A DNA stretch of 16,088 nt, taken from positions 1-16,088 of the forward strand of contig JALSQH010000071.1 in assembly GCA_026985515.1 (NCBI GenBank), read 5' to 3'. This DNA is from a bacterium (GTDB lineage Bacteria > JALSQH01). The position numbers were made by a program, and so were the translations under genes. The notes beneath the pieces were generated by a model. It saw only the letters and a program-made list of their open reading frames with translations, was not told the DNA's origin and did not search any database. Shown here piece by piece: positions 8,405 through 15,682 of this stretch. The first letter of the stretch is position 1. Each line of letters opens with the position of its first letter.

Positions 8405-8420
8405 TGTGACACATATCACA
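8405..8420 (-). promoter_or_regulatory. cAMP-CRP binding site, class II position
   Basis: TGTGA-N6-TCACA with both half-sites perfect, read as TGTGATATGTGTCACA on the minus strand. Its centre (8412.5) lies 29.5 nt from the first base of the TAAAAT -10 box, which places it at -41.5, the class II activator position known for E. coli CRP. It falls between the rsmI stop (8424-8426) and the first operon gene. The operon's third gene encodes an adenylate cyclase. No CRP gene is present in the window, so the presence of a CRP-family regulator is inferred. Confidence 0.75.
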
Positions 8421-8423
8421 ATA

Positions 8424-9236
8424 CTACATCTTTTTCAGCAATTTGTAAATTTTATTTCTTGGAAGTCCAGTTCTCCACCTGAGATACGCAATGAGTTCAT
8501 CTTTTTTGAGGATATTTTTTAACCTCTCAATATCAATCTCATAAATATCCTTCACTTCTTCAACCTTCGCAAGAACAATTGTTATTTCTCCTTTTTCCTT
8601 AACACTCCCCGGATCTATCTTGTCGGTTACTCCGCGAATCACCTCCTGATTGATTTTGCTGAATTCCCTGATAATTGCGATTCTCCTCGGAATTAATTTC
8701 TCTCTGAAAATTTCCAGAGTTTCTCTTATCCTGTGAGGTGTTTCAAAAATTACCACTGTCTCATCAAAGAAATTGAGTGACTCAATAAACTCTTCCCGTT
8801 CCTTCTTTCTTGACGGGATGTATCCAAGAAAAGTAAAGGGAACAGGATCAAAACCTGAAAGGACAAGAGCAGAAATCACCATTGAAGGTCCAGGAATATG
8901 ATCAACACAAATACCCTCTTCAATCACTTTCTTAACCAGGAAGTATCCGGGATCATTTATGAGTGGTGTACCTGCATCAGAAACGAGTGCTATCCTGAAA
9001 CCATCTTTCAGATTCTGAATAACTCCTGCTTCTTCCCTTTTCTCTTTACCCCTGTAAAAACTTTTGAGAGGAGTTTTTATTCCATATTTCTGTAAGAGTT
9101 TGCCCGTTACCCTCGTATCTTCACAGAGGATATAATCAACTTTCCCCAGTACTTCTACTGCTCTGAAAGATATATCTGAAAGATTACCGAGAGGAGTTGA
9201 AACTATGTAGAGGCATCCCCCCTTTTCTTCAACCAT
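8424..9236 (-). CDS. rsmI: 16S rRNA (cytidine-1402)-2'-O-methyltransferase RsmI
   Basis: RsmI methylates the 2'-OH of C1402 in the 30S decoding centre using S-adenosylmethionine. The 270-residue product has the family motifs: V-S-T-P-L-G-N-L-S-D-I-S-x-R-A at about 12-26, L-C-E-D-T-R at 37-42, S-D-A-G-T-P-L-I-N-D-P-G at 86-97 and I-P-G-P-S at 114-118. The length fits the family's usual 270-290 residues. The start ATG 9236 lies within the end of metH (34-nt overlap) with only a weak AAGG upstream, so its translation is probably coupled to metH. It is the last gene of the nudix-murI-metH-rsmI operon. No clear terminator follows before the CRP-controlled promoter, so some read-through into the envelope operon is possible. 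Confidence 0.95.
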   Translation of the reverse strand: MVEEKGGCLYIVSTPLGNLSDISFRAVEVLGKVDYILCEDTRVTGKLLQKYGIKTPLKSFYRGKEKREEAGVIQNLKDGFRIALVSDAGTPLINDPGYFLVKKVIEEGICVDHIPGPSMVISALVLSGFDPVPFTFLGYIPSRKKEREEFIESLNFFDETVVIFETPHRIRETLEIFREKLIPRRIAIIREFSKINQEVIRGVTDKIDPGSVKEKGEITIVLAKVEEVKDIYEIDIERLKNILKKDELIAYLRWRTGLPRNKIYKLLKKM

Positions 9237-11653
9237 TCTTCTACCTTTTTTACTGTATCCATTGCATCTTCACCATAAATGTCGGCACCTATTTCTTTTG
9301 CAAAATCCTCCGTAACAACGGCACCTCCAACCATCACAGCGACATCAATTCCATTTTTCCTCAACGCCTCTATCACCCTTGGCATCTCCATCATTGTTGT
9401 CGTCATCAGGGCAGACAGACCCACAAAATCGTACTTTTCCTTCTTTGCCTCTTCAACAATCTTCTCCGTGGGGACACTCTTTCCGAGATCCTTTACATAG
9501 TAACCATAATTCTCCAGAAGAGTGATGACGATGTTCTTCCCTATGTCATGAACATCCCCCTGAACCGTGGCAAAGAGAATTCTCCCTTTTGGTTTTTCAA
9601 CTTTTTTATTTTTCAGCATCTCCTCCTTCAATCTTTCAAAGGCAAGCTTCATCGCCCTCGCTGATTGCATGACCTGGGGGAGAAAGATCCTGCCAGCACC
9701 AAATTCTTCACCTATGTAGGAGATCCCCGGTATCAGAGCCTCATTGCTGATCTGGAGAGGTTCATATCCATCCTTCAATGCCTCCTCAACAAGAGATACA
9801 ATGTTTTCCTCATCTCCCTTTATCACTGCAAGTTTAATCTGCTCTTTAATGTCAAGAGGCTTTCCCTCTTCCTGTTTTACTGGAATTTCCATCTCCCCAA
9901 TCTGAGACATTGCCGAGATATACTTTGAAGCATTCTTATCCCTGTTGAGAAGAACAAGAGAGGCAAGAAAGGTGGATCTTACCAGTTTATCTGAAGGATT
10001 AATTATTGCAGCAGCCAGCCCCTCATACATTGCCATTGAGAGGAAAGACGAAGTTATGTAGCGTCTGTTGGGCAGTCCATACGAAATATTACTCACCCCC
10101 AGGACAGTGTTCAAGCCATACTTTTCCCTCACCATTTTAAGGGCTTTGATTGTTTCCATAGCCCTTTTCTGCTCCGCACTTACAGTGAGAGTCAGGGTAT
10201 CAACTAAAATATCTTCTCTTTTAATTCCCGCTCTATCAGTTTCTGTGAGAATCCTATCCAGTACAGAAATTCTCCCCTCCGCTGTCTCCGGAATTCCGTT
10301 ATCATCAAGGGTCAATGCAATAAGGGCTCCTCCATACTTCTTTACAAGAGGCAGTATCTCTTCTATCTTCTTTTTCTCCCCAGAAATTGAATTAATCACC
10401 GGCTTACCATCAACCATGAGCAGAGCAACCCTGATGGCATCGGGATTTGAACTATCAATCACCACAGGTGCCTCCACTGTGCTGTTTATCGTAAAAATTG
10501 CCTTTCTCATCATCTTAACTTCATCGACCCCTGCAGCACCAACATTTACATCCAGCAGGTCGGCACCATCCTCCACCTGTCTCAGTGCCTGGTTTCGTAT
10601 GTATGTAACTTTTCCTTCTTTCAATTCGGCGGTAAAGGATTTTTTACCCGTGGGATTTATTCTCTCACCAATAATCACCGGATTGTCAGAGTTTATGACC
10701 ACATACCTTGTCCTGCTTGCAACTTTAGTACCCTTTAACACTTCAATTTCTTTCCCAGGAAGGGGATCAAGTGATTCCAGTTTTTCTCTCATTACCCTTA
10801 TGTGAGCAGGAGTGGTTCCACAGCATCCAGCTATTATTCTTCCTCCAGCCTTGAGATTATCCGGTACATACTGAGCCATCTCTTCAGGTGTGGCGGGAAA
10901 TATGGTTTGACCATTTTCCACACGGGGAATCCCTGCATTGGGCTGCGATATCAGAGGAAGGTCTGTGACCCTCCCCATTCTTCTCAGAAGTTCCACTATG
11001 GTATCGGGTCCAAGCCCACAGTTACTTCCCACCACATCCACACCAAGAGATTCAGCAACAATGGCAGTTACTTCCGGTGGTGTACCAAGAACCGTTCTTT
11101 CTCCATCATCAAAAGTCATCATGGCAATAATTGGAAGATCGGTAAGTTCACGGATCGCAATTATTGCCGCTTTGAATTCCTTTATATCCAGCATTGTCTC
11201 AATGGAAAAGAGGTCAGTGCCCCCTGCAATTGCCCCTTCCACCTGTTCCTTGAAAATATCAATCATTTCCTCCATGGTAACATCTCCAATGGGCTCAACA
11301 AACCTTCCGGTGGGACCAATGGAGGTGGAAACAAAATGATCCTCCCCTGCTGCCTTCCTGGCTATTTCAACTGCTCGTTCATTTATCTCAAAGACCCTAT
11401 CCTGAAGCCCATACTCAGAAAGTTTAATTCTGTTTGCCCCAAAGGTATTGGTAACAACTATATCTGCTCCCGCCTCTATGTACTCTCTGTGGACCTCCTC
11501 AATCCATTCTGGATGCTCAAGGTTCAGTAGTTCGGGACATTCACCTCCCCTGAGGTACCCTTTCTGCTGGAGGTATGTCCCCATTGCTCCATCAAGAACA
11601 AGGATTTTTTCTTTAATTTCTTTTCTGAAATCTCTCCTGCTTCTCAAAGCCAT
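9203..11653 (-). CDS. metH: Cobalamin-dependent methionine synthase MetH, three-domain form
   Basis: MetH transfers a methyl group from methyltetrahydrofolate through cobalamin to homocysteine. The 816 residues contain a homocysteine-binding domain (about 12-295) with zinc ligands Cys212, Cys277 and Cys278 (N-C-G-L-G and G-C-C-G-T-T), a pterin-binding domain (about 318-585; P-V-I-I-G-E-R-I-N-P-T-G), and a cobalamin module (about 600-808) with the D-V-H-D-I-G-K-N motif at 700-707, where His702 is the lower cobalt ligand. The C-terminal AdoMet-binding reactivation domain of E. coli MetH (about 1,200 residues in total) is absent, as in Thermotoga maritima, so a separate reactivation protein should exist elsewhere. 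AGGAG abuts ATG 11653 and lies about 6 nt from an in-frame TTG two codons downstream, so TTG may be the real start. murI ends 9 nt upstream. Confidence 0.96.
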   Translation of the reverse strand: MALRSRRDFRKEIKEKILVLDGAMGTYLQQKGYLRGGECPELLNLEHPEWIEEVHREYIEAGADIVVTNTFGANRIKLSEYGLQDRVFEINERAVEIARKAAGEDHFVSTSIGPTGRFVEPIGDVTMEEMIDIFKEQVEGAIAGGTDLFSIETMLDIKEFKAAIIAIRELTDLPIIAMMTFDDGERTVLGTPPEVTAIVAESLGVDVVGSNCGLGPDTIVELLRRMGRVTDLPLISQPNAGIPRVENGQTIFPATPEEMAQYVPDNLKAGGRIIAGCCGTTPAHIRVMREKLESLDPLPGKEIEVLKGTKVASRTRYVVINSDNPVIIGERINPTGKKSFTAELKEGKVTYIRNQALRQVEDGADLLDVNVGAAGVDEVKMMRKAIFTINSTVEAPVVIDSSNPDAIRVALLMVDGKPVINSISGEKKKIEEILPLVKKYGGALIALTLDDNGIPETAEGRISVLDRILTETDRAGIKREDILVDTLTLTVSAEQKRAMETIKALKMVREKYGLNTVLGVSNISYGLPNRRYITSSFLSMAMYEGLAAAIINPSDKLVRSTFLASLVLLNRDKNASKYISAMSQIGEMEIPVKQEEGKPLDIKEQIKLAVIKGDEENIVSLVEEALKDGYEPLQISNEALIPGISYIGEEFGAGRIFLPQVMQSARAMKLAFERLKEEMLKNKKVEKPKGRILFATVQGDVHDIGKNIVITLLENYGYYVKDLGKSVPTEKIVEEAKKEKYDFVGLSALMTTTMMEMPRVIEALRKNGIDVAVMVGGAVVTEDFAKEIGADIYGEDAMDTVKKVEEWLKKRGDAST

Positions 11654-11662
11654 CTCCTCATC

Positions 11663-12448
11663 CTACCTTATATCTATAAGTTCAATATCCTCTATTTCTT
11701 CTCCCATAAACATTTCTCCCACTCTTTTGAAAGATTCGGGAGAATCAGTAACAAAATATTTTACCCCGCCGGAAGAATTGCTCAAGTTATTGGTAATTTT
11801 CAAATACTCTTTGATATGCCTGGCAATGGATTCTGCAGAATCAACAAGCCTTACATCACTGCCCATTACCTCAGAAATTGCTTTTTTCAATAAGGGATAG
11901 TGGGTACAACCAAGGATAAGGGTGTCCACTTTTCTATCTCTCATTTCCGCAAGGTACATTTCTGCCACTGAAAGAGTTATGGGATGATAAAACATCCCCT
12001 CTTCAGCAAGAGGTACAAAAAGAGGGGTTGCCTTCTGAAAGACCTCCACATCTGGTCTGATCTTTTTTATCTCCCTGAGATAGGAACCGCTGAGAATTGT
12101 TGACCTGGTCCCTATTACTCCTATTTTCCCCCTTGTAACAGGAACTGCTTCCTCCGCTCCGGGCCTGATAACCCCAATTACCGGGATAGACAATTCTTTT
12201 CTCAGAACATCAAGAGCATAAGACGAAGCGGTGTTGCATGCAACCACAAGATACTTTATTCCCACCGAGACAAGAAATTTTGCATTCTGCATGGCATACT
12301 TTACGACTGTTTCGCCAGACTTTGTTCCATATGGAACCCTTGCAGTATCACCAAGATAGTAGAAGAACTCACCTGGAAGGGCTTTTCTAAGGGCCTTGAG
12401 CACTGTGAGACCCCCTACCCCTGAATCGAAAACTCCTATACCTTCCAT
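11663..12448 (-). CDS. murI: Glutamate racemase MurI
   Basis: MurI makes D-glutamate for peptidoglycan in the cytoplasm. The 261-residue product has the Asp/Glu racemase motifs G-V-F-D-S-G-V-G-G-L-T at 5-15 (Asp8), P-Y-G at 39-41, V-V-A-C-N-T-A at 68-74 with catalytic Cys71, and L-G-C-T-H-Y-P-L-L at 179-187 with catalytic Cys181. Length is typical. GGGAG lies close upstream of ATG 12448. It follows the nudix gene by 8 nt and precedes metH by 9 nt, so all are likely on one transcript. Confidence 0.96.
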   Translation of the reverse strand: MEGIGVFDSGVGGLTVLKALRKALPGEFFYYLGDTARVPYGTKSGETVVKYAMQNAKFLVSVGIKYLVVACNTASSYALDVLRKELSIPVIGVIRPGAEEAVPVTRGKIGVIGTRSTILSGSYLREIKKIRPDVEVFQKATPLFVPLAEEGMFYHPITLSVAEMYLAEMRDRKVDTLILGCTHYPLLKKAISEVMGSDVRLVDSAESIARHIKEYLKITNNLSNSSGGVKYFVTDSPESFKRVGEMFMGEEIEDIELIDIR

Positions 12449-12456
12449 TTCTCCCT

Positions 12457-13032
12457 TTAAGCTCGAAAATCAAAAACGACTTCCAGAAACTGCTTCAGAA
12501 TTCTTGCAGTGGCCCCCCAGATTACATGGTCCTGATAAAAGAAGTAATAAACGGGAAAAACTTTTCCGTTTATTTTAAGATTCCTCTCCACCCGAAAATT
12601 TCTCTCATCAAGAAGTTCCTTTACAGGAACTTCAATTATATCTTCAACCTCATCCACAGATGTTTTGAAGCGGTAAGGGTAGGGGATTACTCCCACATAA
12701 GGGGAAATCAGATATCCGGTTACAGTTATCACATCGTCAAGTTCACCCAGGATCCTGACATGCCTCTTTTCCACCCCTATTTCTTCCTGACACTCCCTCA
12801 ACGCAGTGGAAAGAAGGTTGAGATCATTCTTGTTGTACTTTCCTCCTGGAAAGGAAATTTGATCTTTATGATCCCTCACCTTAGATGTCCGCTTGGTAAA
12901 AATAAGGTAGAGTTCACCATCCTTGAGAAAAAGTGGTAAAAGGACAGCAGAGGGAATGAACCTTCTTGGATTAATGGTTCGCTTGCTGTTCTTTTTCAGT
13001 CTTTCGCTGATGAATTCAAGGATATCTTCCAT
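12457..13032 (-). CDS. Nudix hydrolase, NudL/CoA pyrophosphatase-like
   Basis: The 191-residue product has the CoA-pyrophosphatase signature preceding the nudix box: L-I-F-T-K-R-T-S-x3-R-D-H-K-D-Q-I-S-F-P-G-G at about 43-64. The nudix box spans 64-87, with Asp70 in place of the first Glu, as is common in NudL, followed by R-E-C-Q-E-E-I-G-V (Arg79, Glu83, Glu84). Family knowledge suggests hydrolysis of CoA or oxidised CoA to phosphopantetheine and adenosine 3',5'-bisphosphate, with Mg or Mn. It is the first gene of the housekeeping operon. There is no ribosome site before ATG 13032, and the promoter places the transcript start about 2 nt upstream, so translation is probably leaderless. Other nudix substrates are possible. 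Confidence 0.88.
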   Translation of the reverse strand: MEDILEFISERLKKNSKRTINPRRFIPSAVLLPLFLKDGELYLIFTKRTSKVRDHKDQISFPGGKYNKNDLNLLSTALRECQEEIGVEKRHVRILGELDDVITVTGYLISPYVGVIPYPYRFKTSVDEVEDIIEVPVKELLDERNFRVERNLKINGKVFPVYYFFYQDHVIWGATARILKQFLEVVFDFRA

Positions 13033-13040
13033 TTTAGAAT

Positions 13041-13049
13041 ATTATAACA
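13041..13049 (-). promoter_or_regulatory. Extended -10 promoter of the nudix-murI-metH-rsmI operon
   Basis: The minus strand reads TGTTATAAT: a perfect TATAAT with the TGn extension. The hexamer 17 nt upstream (TGGCAT) is a poor -35, which an extended -10 can tolerate. The predicted start is near 13034, 2 nt before ATG 13032. Confidence 0.7.
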
Positions 13050-13104
13050 TATTCACTTTTTCCATGCCACAACCGGAACGAATCCTGAGAAGATGAAAGG
13101 ATGG

Positions 13105-13240
13105 AAATAGTGGAACACATGGAGGTGAAAACCCCATTCTTCATAGCCTCCCATCGGGTCGGCTGTGAAAGTGGGTTATTCAAGTGAAGCTACTGCCACG
13201 AAGTCACACTAAACGGAGGGACAGAAGGCCGGAAAAGGGG
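13105..13240 (+). repeat. Direct repeat copy A (intergenic element)
   Basis: The core 13145-13240 aligns without gaps to 13372-13467, with 13 mismatches in 96 nt. The first 30 nt are identical (AGCCTCCCATCGGGTC onward). Weaker similarity extends upstream to about 13105 (AATnGTGGAA). A hairpin, ATGG(A)GGT-GAAA-ACCCCAT at 13119-13137 with a GNRA-type loop, precedes the core. Within the core TGTGA/TCACA and GTGG/CCAC could pair. No gene or known RNA family is recognised. The orientation given is arbitrary. Confidence 0.8.
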
Positions 13241-13273
13241 AAAAGTGAATAAACCTTGCAGGGCGGGTGGAGA

Positions 13274-13318
13274 CCTTCTGTCCCGGAGTGGTTCTGTGAC
13301 GGAGACAGACCCGATGGG
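13274..13318 (-). repeat. Shortened inverted copy of the intergenic element
   Basis: On the minus strand CCCATCGGGTC (13318-13308) and GGGACAGAAGG (13284-13274) match the two most conserved blocks of copies A and B, but with about 34 nt less between them. It can form nested stems with copy A (13150-13160 with 13308-13318; 13218-13228 with 13274-13284) or, alternatively, with copy B (13308-13318 with 13377-13387; 13274-13284 with 13445-13455). Confidence 0.65.
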
Positions 13319-13330
13319 GTAAAGGCGGAG

Positions 13331-13467
13331 CAATCGTGGAATACCCGCAGAGGAAGACATCCTTTTTGCGGAGCCTCCCATCGGGTCGGCTGTGAAAGTG
13401 GTTTATGCAAATGAACTCACCGCCATGGAGTCACACTTAACGGAGGGACAGAAGGTAGGAAAGGGGG
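13331..13467 (+). repeat. Direct repeat copy B (intergenic element)
   Basis: The partner of copy A, with its core at 13372-13467. The hairpin before its core differs in sequence (CCGCA...TGCGG at 13345-13371) but lies in a similar place to the hairpin of copy A. This suggests conserved structure rather than conserved sequence. It ends about 50 nt before the pdaD promoter. Confidence 0.8.
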
Positions 13468-13519
13468 AAGGAAAAAGACAAACAGGGGACAGAGAAGGAT
13501 AAATCCAGAAAAACCACCA

Positions 13520-13547
13520 TTGCTTGCAGTAAAAAAACAGGTATAAT
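13520..13547 (+). promoter_or_regulatory. Promoter of pdaD
   Basis: A TTGCTT -35 (13520-13525), a 16-nt spacer and a perfect TATAAT -10 (13542-13547). Transcription is predicted to start near A13554, giving a 17-nt leader that holds AAAGGAG (13558-13564), 6 nt before ATG 13571. Confidence 0.7.
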
Positions 13548-13570
13548 TTTGCTACAAAAAGGAGAGAAAA

Positions 13571-14128
13571 ATGATCCTTGGAAGAAAATTATTCCTCACA
13601 AAAGGAATAGGCAGGCACAAGGAAAAACTGGGTAGCTTTGAGATGGCCCTCAGAGACGCCAAAATAGCCCCATACAATCTCGTTGAGGTCTCCTCAATAA
13701 TCCCACCTGGCTGCGAAATAGTTTCTGTGGAGGAAGGTCTCTCATACCTGCAACCTGGAGAAATAACATTCTGTGTTCTTGCCAGACAGCAATCGAATGA
13801 ACCCAACCGTCTCATTGCTGCCTCGGTGGGACTTGCAATTCCGGCAGATAAGACAATGTATGGTTATCTCTCTGAACATCACGCTTTCGGAGAAACCGAA
13901 GAAATTGCAGGTGAATATGCCGAGGACCTTGCTGTGGAAATGCTGGCATCAACTATGGGACTTGAAATTGATCTTGATAAGGCATGGGATGAACAGAAAC
14001 AGATCTGGAAAGTTTCTGGCCACATTGTCAACACTCAGAACATAACCGCAGCCACAACCGTCGGTCCCGACGGAATGTGGACTACGGTAGTAGCTGCGGC
14101 AGTCTTCACAGATTATATCTGCAAGTAA
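13571..14128 (+). CDS. pdaD: Pyruvoyl-dependent arginine decarboxylase
   Basis: It converts arginine to agmatine, the first step of one polyamine route. The 185-residue product has the self-cleavage site V-S-S-I-I-P-P-G. Cleavage between Ser41 and Ser42 should give a small beta subunit and an alpha subunit whose Ser42 becomes the pyruvoyl group, as established for the Methanocaldococcus jannaschii enzyme. Other conserved segments are G-E-I-T-F-C-V-L-A (63-71), [10 protein letters not shown] (97-106) and the C-terminal T-T-V-V-A-A-A-V-F. Length is close to the archaeal enzymes (about 165). It has its own promoter and ribosome site and ends 5 nt before the convergent methyltransferase stop. No agmatinase or aminopropyltransferase gene lies beside it, so the rest of the pathway must be elsewhere. 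Confidence 0.93.
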   Translation: MILGRKLFLTKGIGRHKEKLGSFEMALRDAKIAPYNLVEVSSIIPPGCEIVSVEEGLSYLQPGEITFCVLARQQSNEPNRLIAASVGLAIPADKTMYGYLSEHHAFGETEEIAGEYAEDLAVEMLASTMGLEIDLDKAWDEQKQIWKVSGHIVNTQNITAATTVGPDGMWTTVVAAAVFTDYICK

Positions 14129-14133
14129 TGTAT

Positions 14134-14712
14134 TCAGAGATAGCCTGTTCCTATAAGCCAGGGAAAAGATTTTAAAATGCGGAATCGGTCGAACTGTTCA
14201 GAAAAAAGCTTACTCAACCTTGCTGGAGTAAATTGCTGGATATGTTCAGGGTGATTTCCCAGTGTGGAAATATACTTCCCCCGGAGAAAACTCCCTATTC
14301 TGAAAAATGGTTCGTGGGGAACACTGACAATAACCCCCTTTTTAGCCACCCTTTTCAACTCCGAAAGGGCTCTCCCGGGTTCGTGAAGATGCTCAAGAAC
14401 CTCGAGAGACATTACCACATCAAAGGATGAATCTTCAAAGGGCAAATTATAGATATTCCCTCCCATGAAAAGCACATTTTTCCAGTGACCTTTAGCCCAC
14501 CGCAGTGCTTCAAAATTTATGTCAACTCCAATCCTCAGCGGGACATCAATTCCTGAAATAACAAATCCCTCACCACATCCCGCCTCAAGAAGAGAATGTG
14601 GGTTAAATTCTGATACAATTCCCCCGATTCTGATGAGGAATTTATTTATCAGCTTTCTCACCAGGGGATTCTTTGTCTGGTACTTCCTCAGATTTGAGGA
14701 TTGATGACTCAT
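14134..14712 (-). CDS. Class I SAM-dependent methyltransferase (Methyltransf_11-like)
   Basis: The 192-residue product has the SAM-binding motif L-L-E-A-G-C-G-E-G at 41-49, an acidic Asp64 at the end of strand 2 (I-G-V-D-I), and the F-D-V-V-M-S-L-E-V-L-E-H-L signature at 97-109. The substrate is unknown. I chose ATG 14712 because TGGAGG lies 6 nt upstream and the protein then starts just before the fold. A start at 14766 would add 18 residues that overlap the glycosyltransferase and look unrelated. It overlaps the glycosyltransferase end by 71 nt, so the two are probably translated from one mRNA and may act on the same lipid-linked sugar or polysaccharide. Confidence 0.85.
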   Translation of the reverse strand: MSHQSSNLRKYQTKNPLVRKLINKFLIRIGGIVSEFNPHSLLEAGCGEGFVISGIDVPLRIGVDINFEALRWAKGHWKNVLFMGGNIYNLPFEDSSFDVVMSLEVLEHLHEPGRALSELKRVAKKGVIVSVPHEPFFRIGSFLRGKYISTLGNHPEHIQQFTPARLSKLFSEQFDRFRILKSFPWLIGTGYL

Positions 14713-15643
14713 AAATAGCCTCCAGGGGATAAAACTCTCTCTGAGGGTAAAACCACCCCGATACAATCATGTCAGCTATGAATCCTGTTGTGAAAAATTG
14801 TATTCCAACTATGAGAAGAAGGATCCCAAGAAAAAAGAGAGGTCGATTTCCGATGGGTCTCACCCCGTGAAACCACAGAATAGTGAGGTAGAGCAGAATA
14901 AGGAATCCAGCAAAAGAAGAGAGGAGACCAAGACTACCAAAAAGGTGGAGAGGCCTCAAACGGTACCTCGTAATAAAAAAAACCGTGAGAAAATCAAAGA
15001 AACCCCTCAAAAATCTTTCCATACCAAATTTGGACTTACCATATTTCCTGGGATGGTGGACTACCGGTACCTCTGAAACCCTGAAACCCTTCCACGCAGC
15101 CAGAACAGGAATAAATCTGTGTAACTCTCCATAAAGTTTAATCCTCTCCACAACTTCTCTTCTGTAAACTTTAAAACCACAATTCATATCGTGGAGATTT
15201 ACTCCAGTCATTTTACTGACAAACCAGTTAAATATTCTGGAGGGAAGGGTTTTGGAAACAGGGTCTCTTCTCCTCTTTTTCCAGCATGAAACCAGGTCAT
15301 ACCCCTTCTCAAGATGTTCAAGGAGACGGGGAATCTCTGCAGGGTCATCCTGAAGATCAGCGTCAAGAGTTATCACGATTTCTCCCTCCACATGATCAAA
15401 ACCCGCCTGCAGAGCTGCAGATTTACCACTGTTTCTCCTCAATCTTATGTACTTTAAGGGATATCTCTCAAAGAAATCCTTCACCAATTTATCAGTTCCA
15501 TCAGTGCTTCCATCATCAATTAGAATTATTTCGTAACCTTCCCCAATCTGCTCCATTACAGCTGCAATTTTCTCAAACAACTCAGGGAGATTTTCCCTCT
15601 CATTGTATGCCGGTATTACTACAGAAAACTTTAACTTTTCCAT
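14642..15643 (-). CDS. GT2 family polyprenyl-phosphate glycosyltransferase with two C-terminal membrane helices
   Basis: The 333-residue product has a GT-A fold: V-V-I-P-A-Y-N-E at 8-15, I-D-D-G-S-T-D-G-T at 42-50 and the metal site D-A-D-L-Q-D-D at 94-100, then N-C-G-F-K-V-Y-R-R. Two membrane helices follow at about 232-258 and 266-292, with a soluble acidic tail. This is the layout of DPM1/GtrB/ArnC-type enzymes, which move a sugar from a nucleotide to undecaprenyl phosphate at the inner membrane. The sugar is unknown. I chose ATG 15643 because the protein then starts M-E-K-L-K-F-S-V-V-I, typical of the family. TTG 15679 would add 12 residues. It follows the surface-protein gene and overlaps the methyltransferase. 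Confidence 0.9.
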   Translation of the reverse strand: MEKLKFSVVIPAYNERENLPELFEKIAAVMEQIGEGYEIILIDDGSTDGTDKLVKDFFERYPLKYIRLRRNSGKSAALQAGFDHVEGEIVITLDADLQDDPAEIPRLLEHLEKGYDLVSCWKKRRRDPVSKTLPSRIFNWFVSKMTGVNLHDMNCGFKVYRREVVERIKLYGELHRFIPVLAAWKGFRVSEVPVVHHPRKYGKSKFGMERFLRGFFDFLTVFFITRYRLRPLHLFGSLGLLSSFAGFLILLYLTILWFHGVRPIGNRPLFFLGILLLIVGIQFFTTGFIADMIVSGWFYPQREFYPLEAIYESSILKSEEVPDKESPGEKADK

Positions 15644-15682
15644 CCCTTTAATCTTACAACCTGAATGGAAATATAGCAATCC

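Larger units (their letters stand above)
13033..13570. other. 538-nt gene-free region
   Basis: It holds the divergent promoters of the nudix operon (near 13045) and pdaD (13520-13547) and, between them, the three repeat copies. Short open frames exist on the minus strand, but they follow the repeats and have no ribosome sites. I see no tRNA, rRNA or known riboswitch pattern. Confidence 0.7.

Noticed and set aside
10068-10805. Long plus-strand open frame antisense to metH (245 codons), and a similar one at 10802-11530
   Set aside because: metH is clear on the other strand with all catalytic motifs. The antisense frames have no recognisable domain, and their composition is that of a shadow.
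13164-13208. TGTGA and TCACA in repeat copy A as a CRP site
   Set aside because: The half-sites are 35 nt apart instead of 6. They more likely pair as a stem.
13190-13410. Short minus-strand open frames of 63 and 68 codons in the repeat region
   Set aside because: They follow the repeat copies, overlap in different frames, have no ribosome site and no recognisable domain.
13105-13467. CRISPR array or tRNA cluster
   Set aside because: There are only two direct copies with an unrelated spacing, no short regular repeats and no cas gene. No tRNA cloverleaf is visible.
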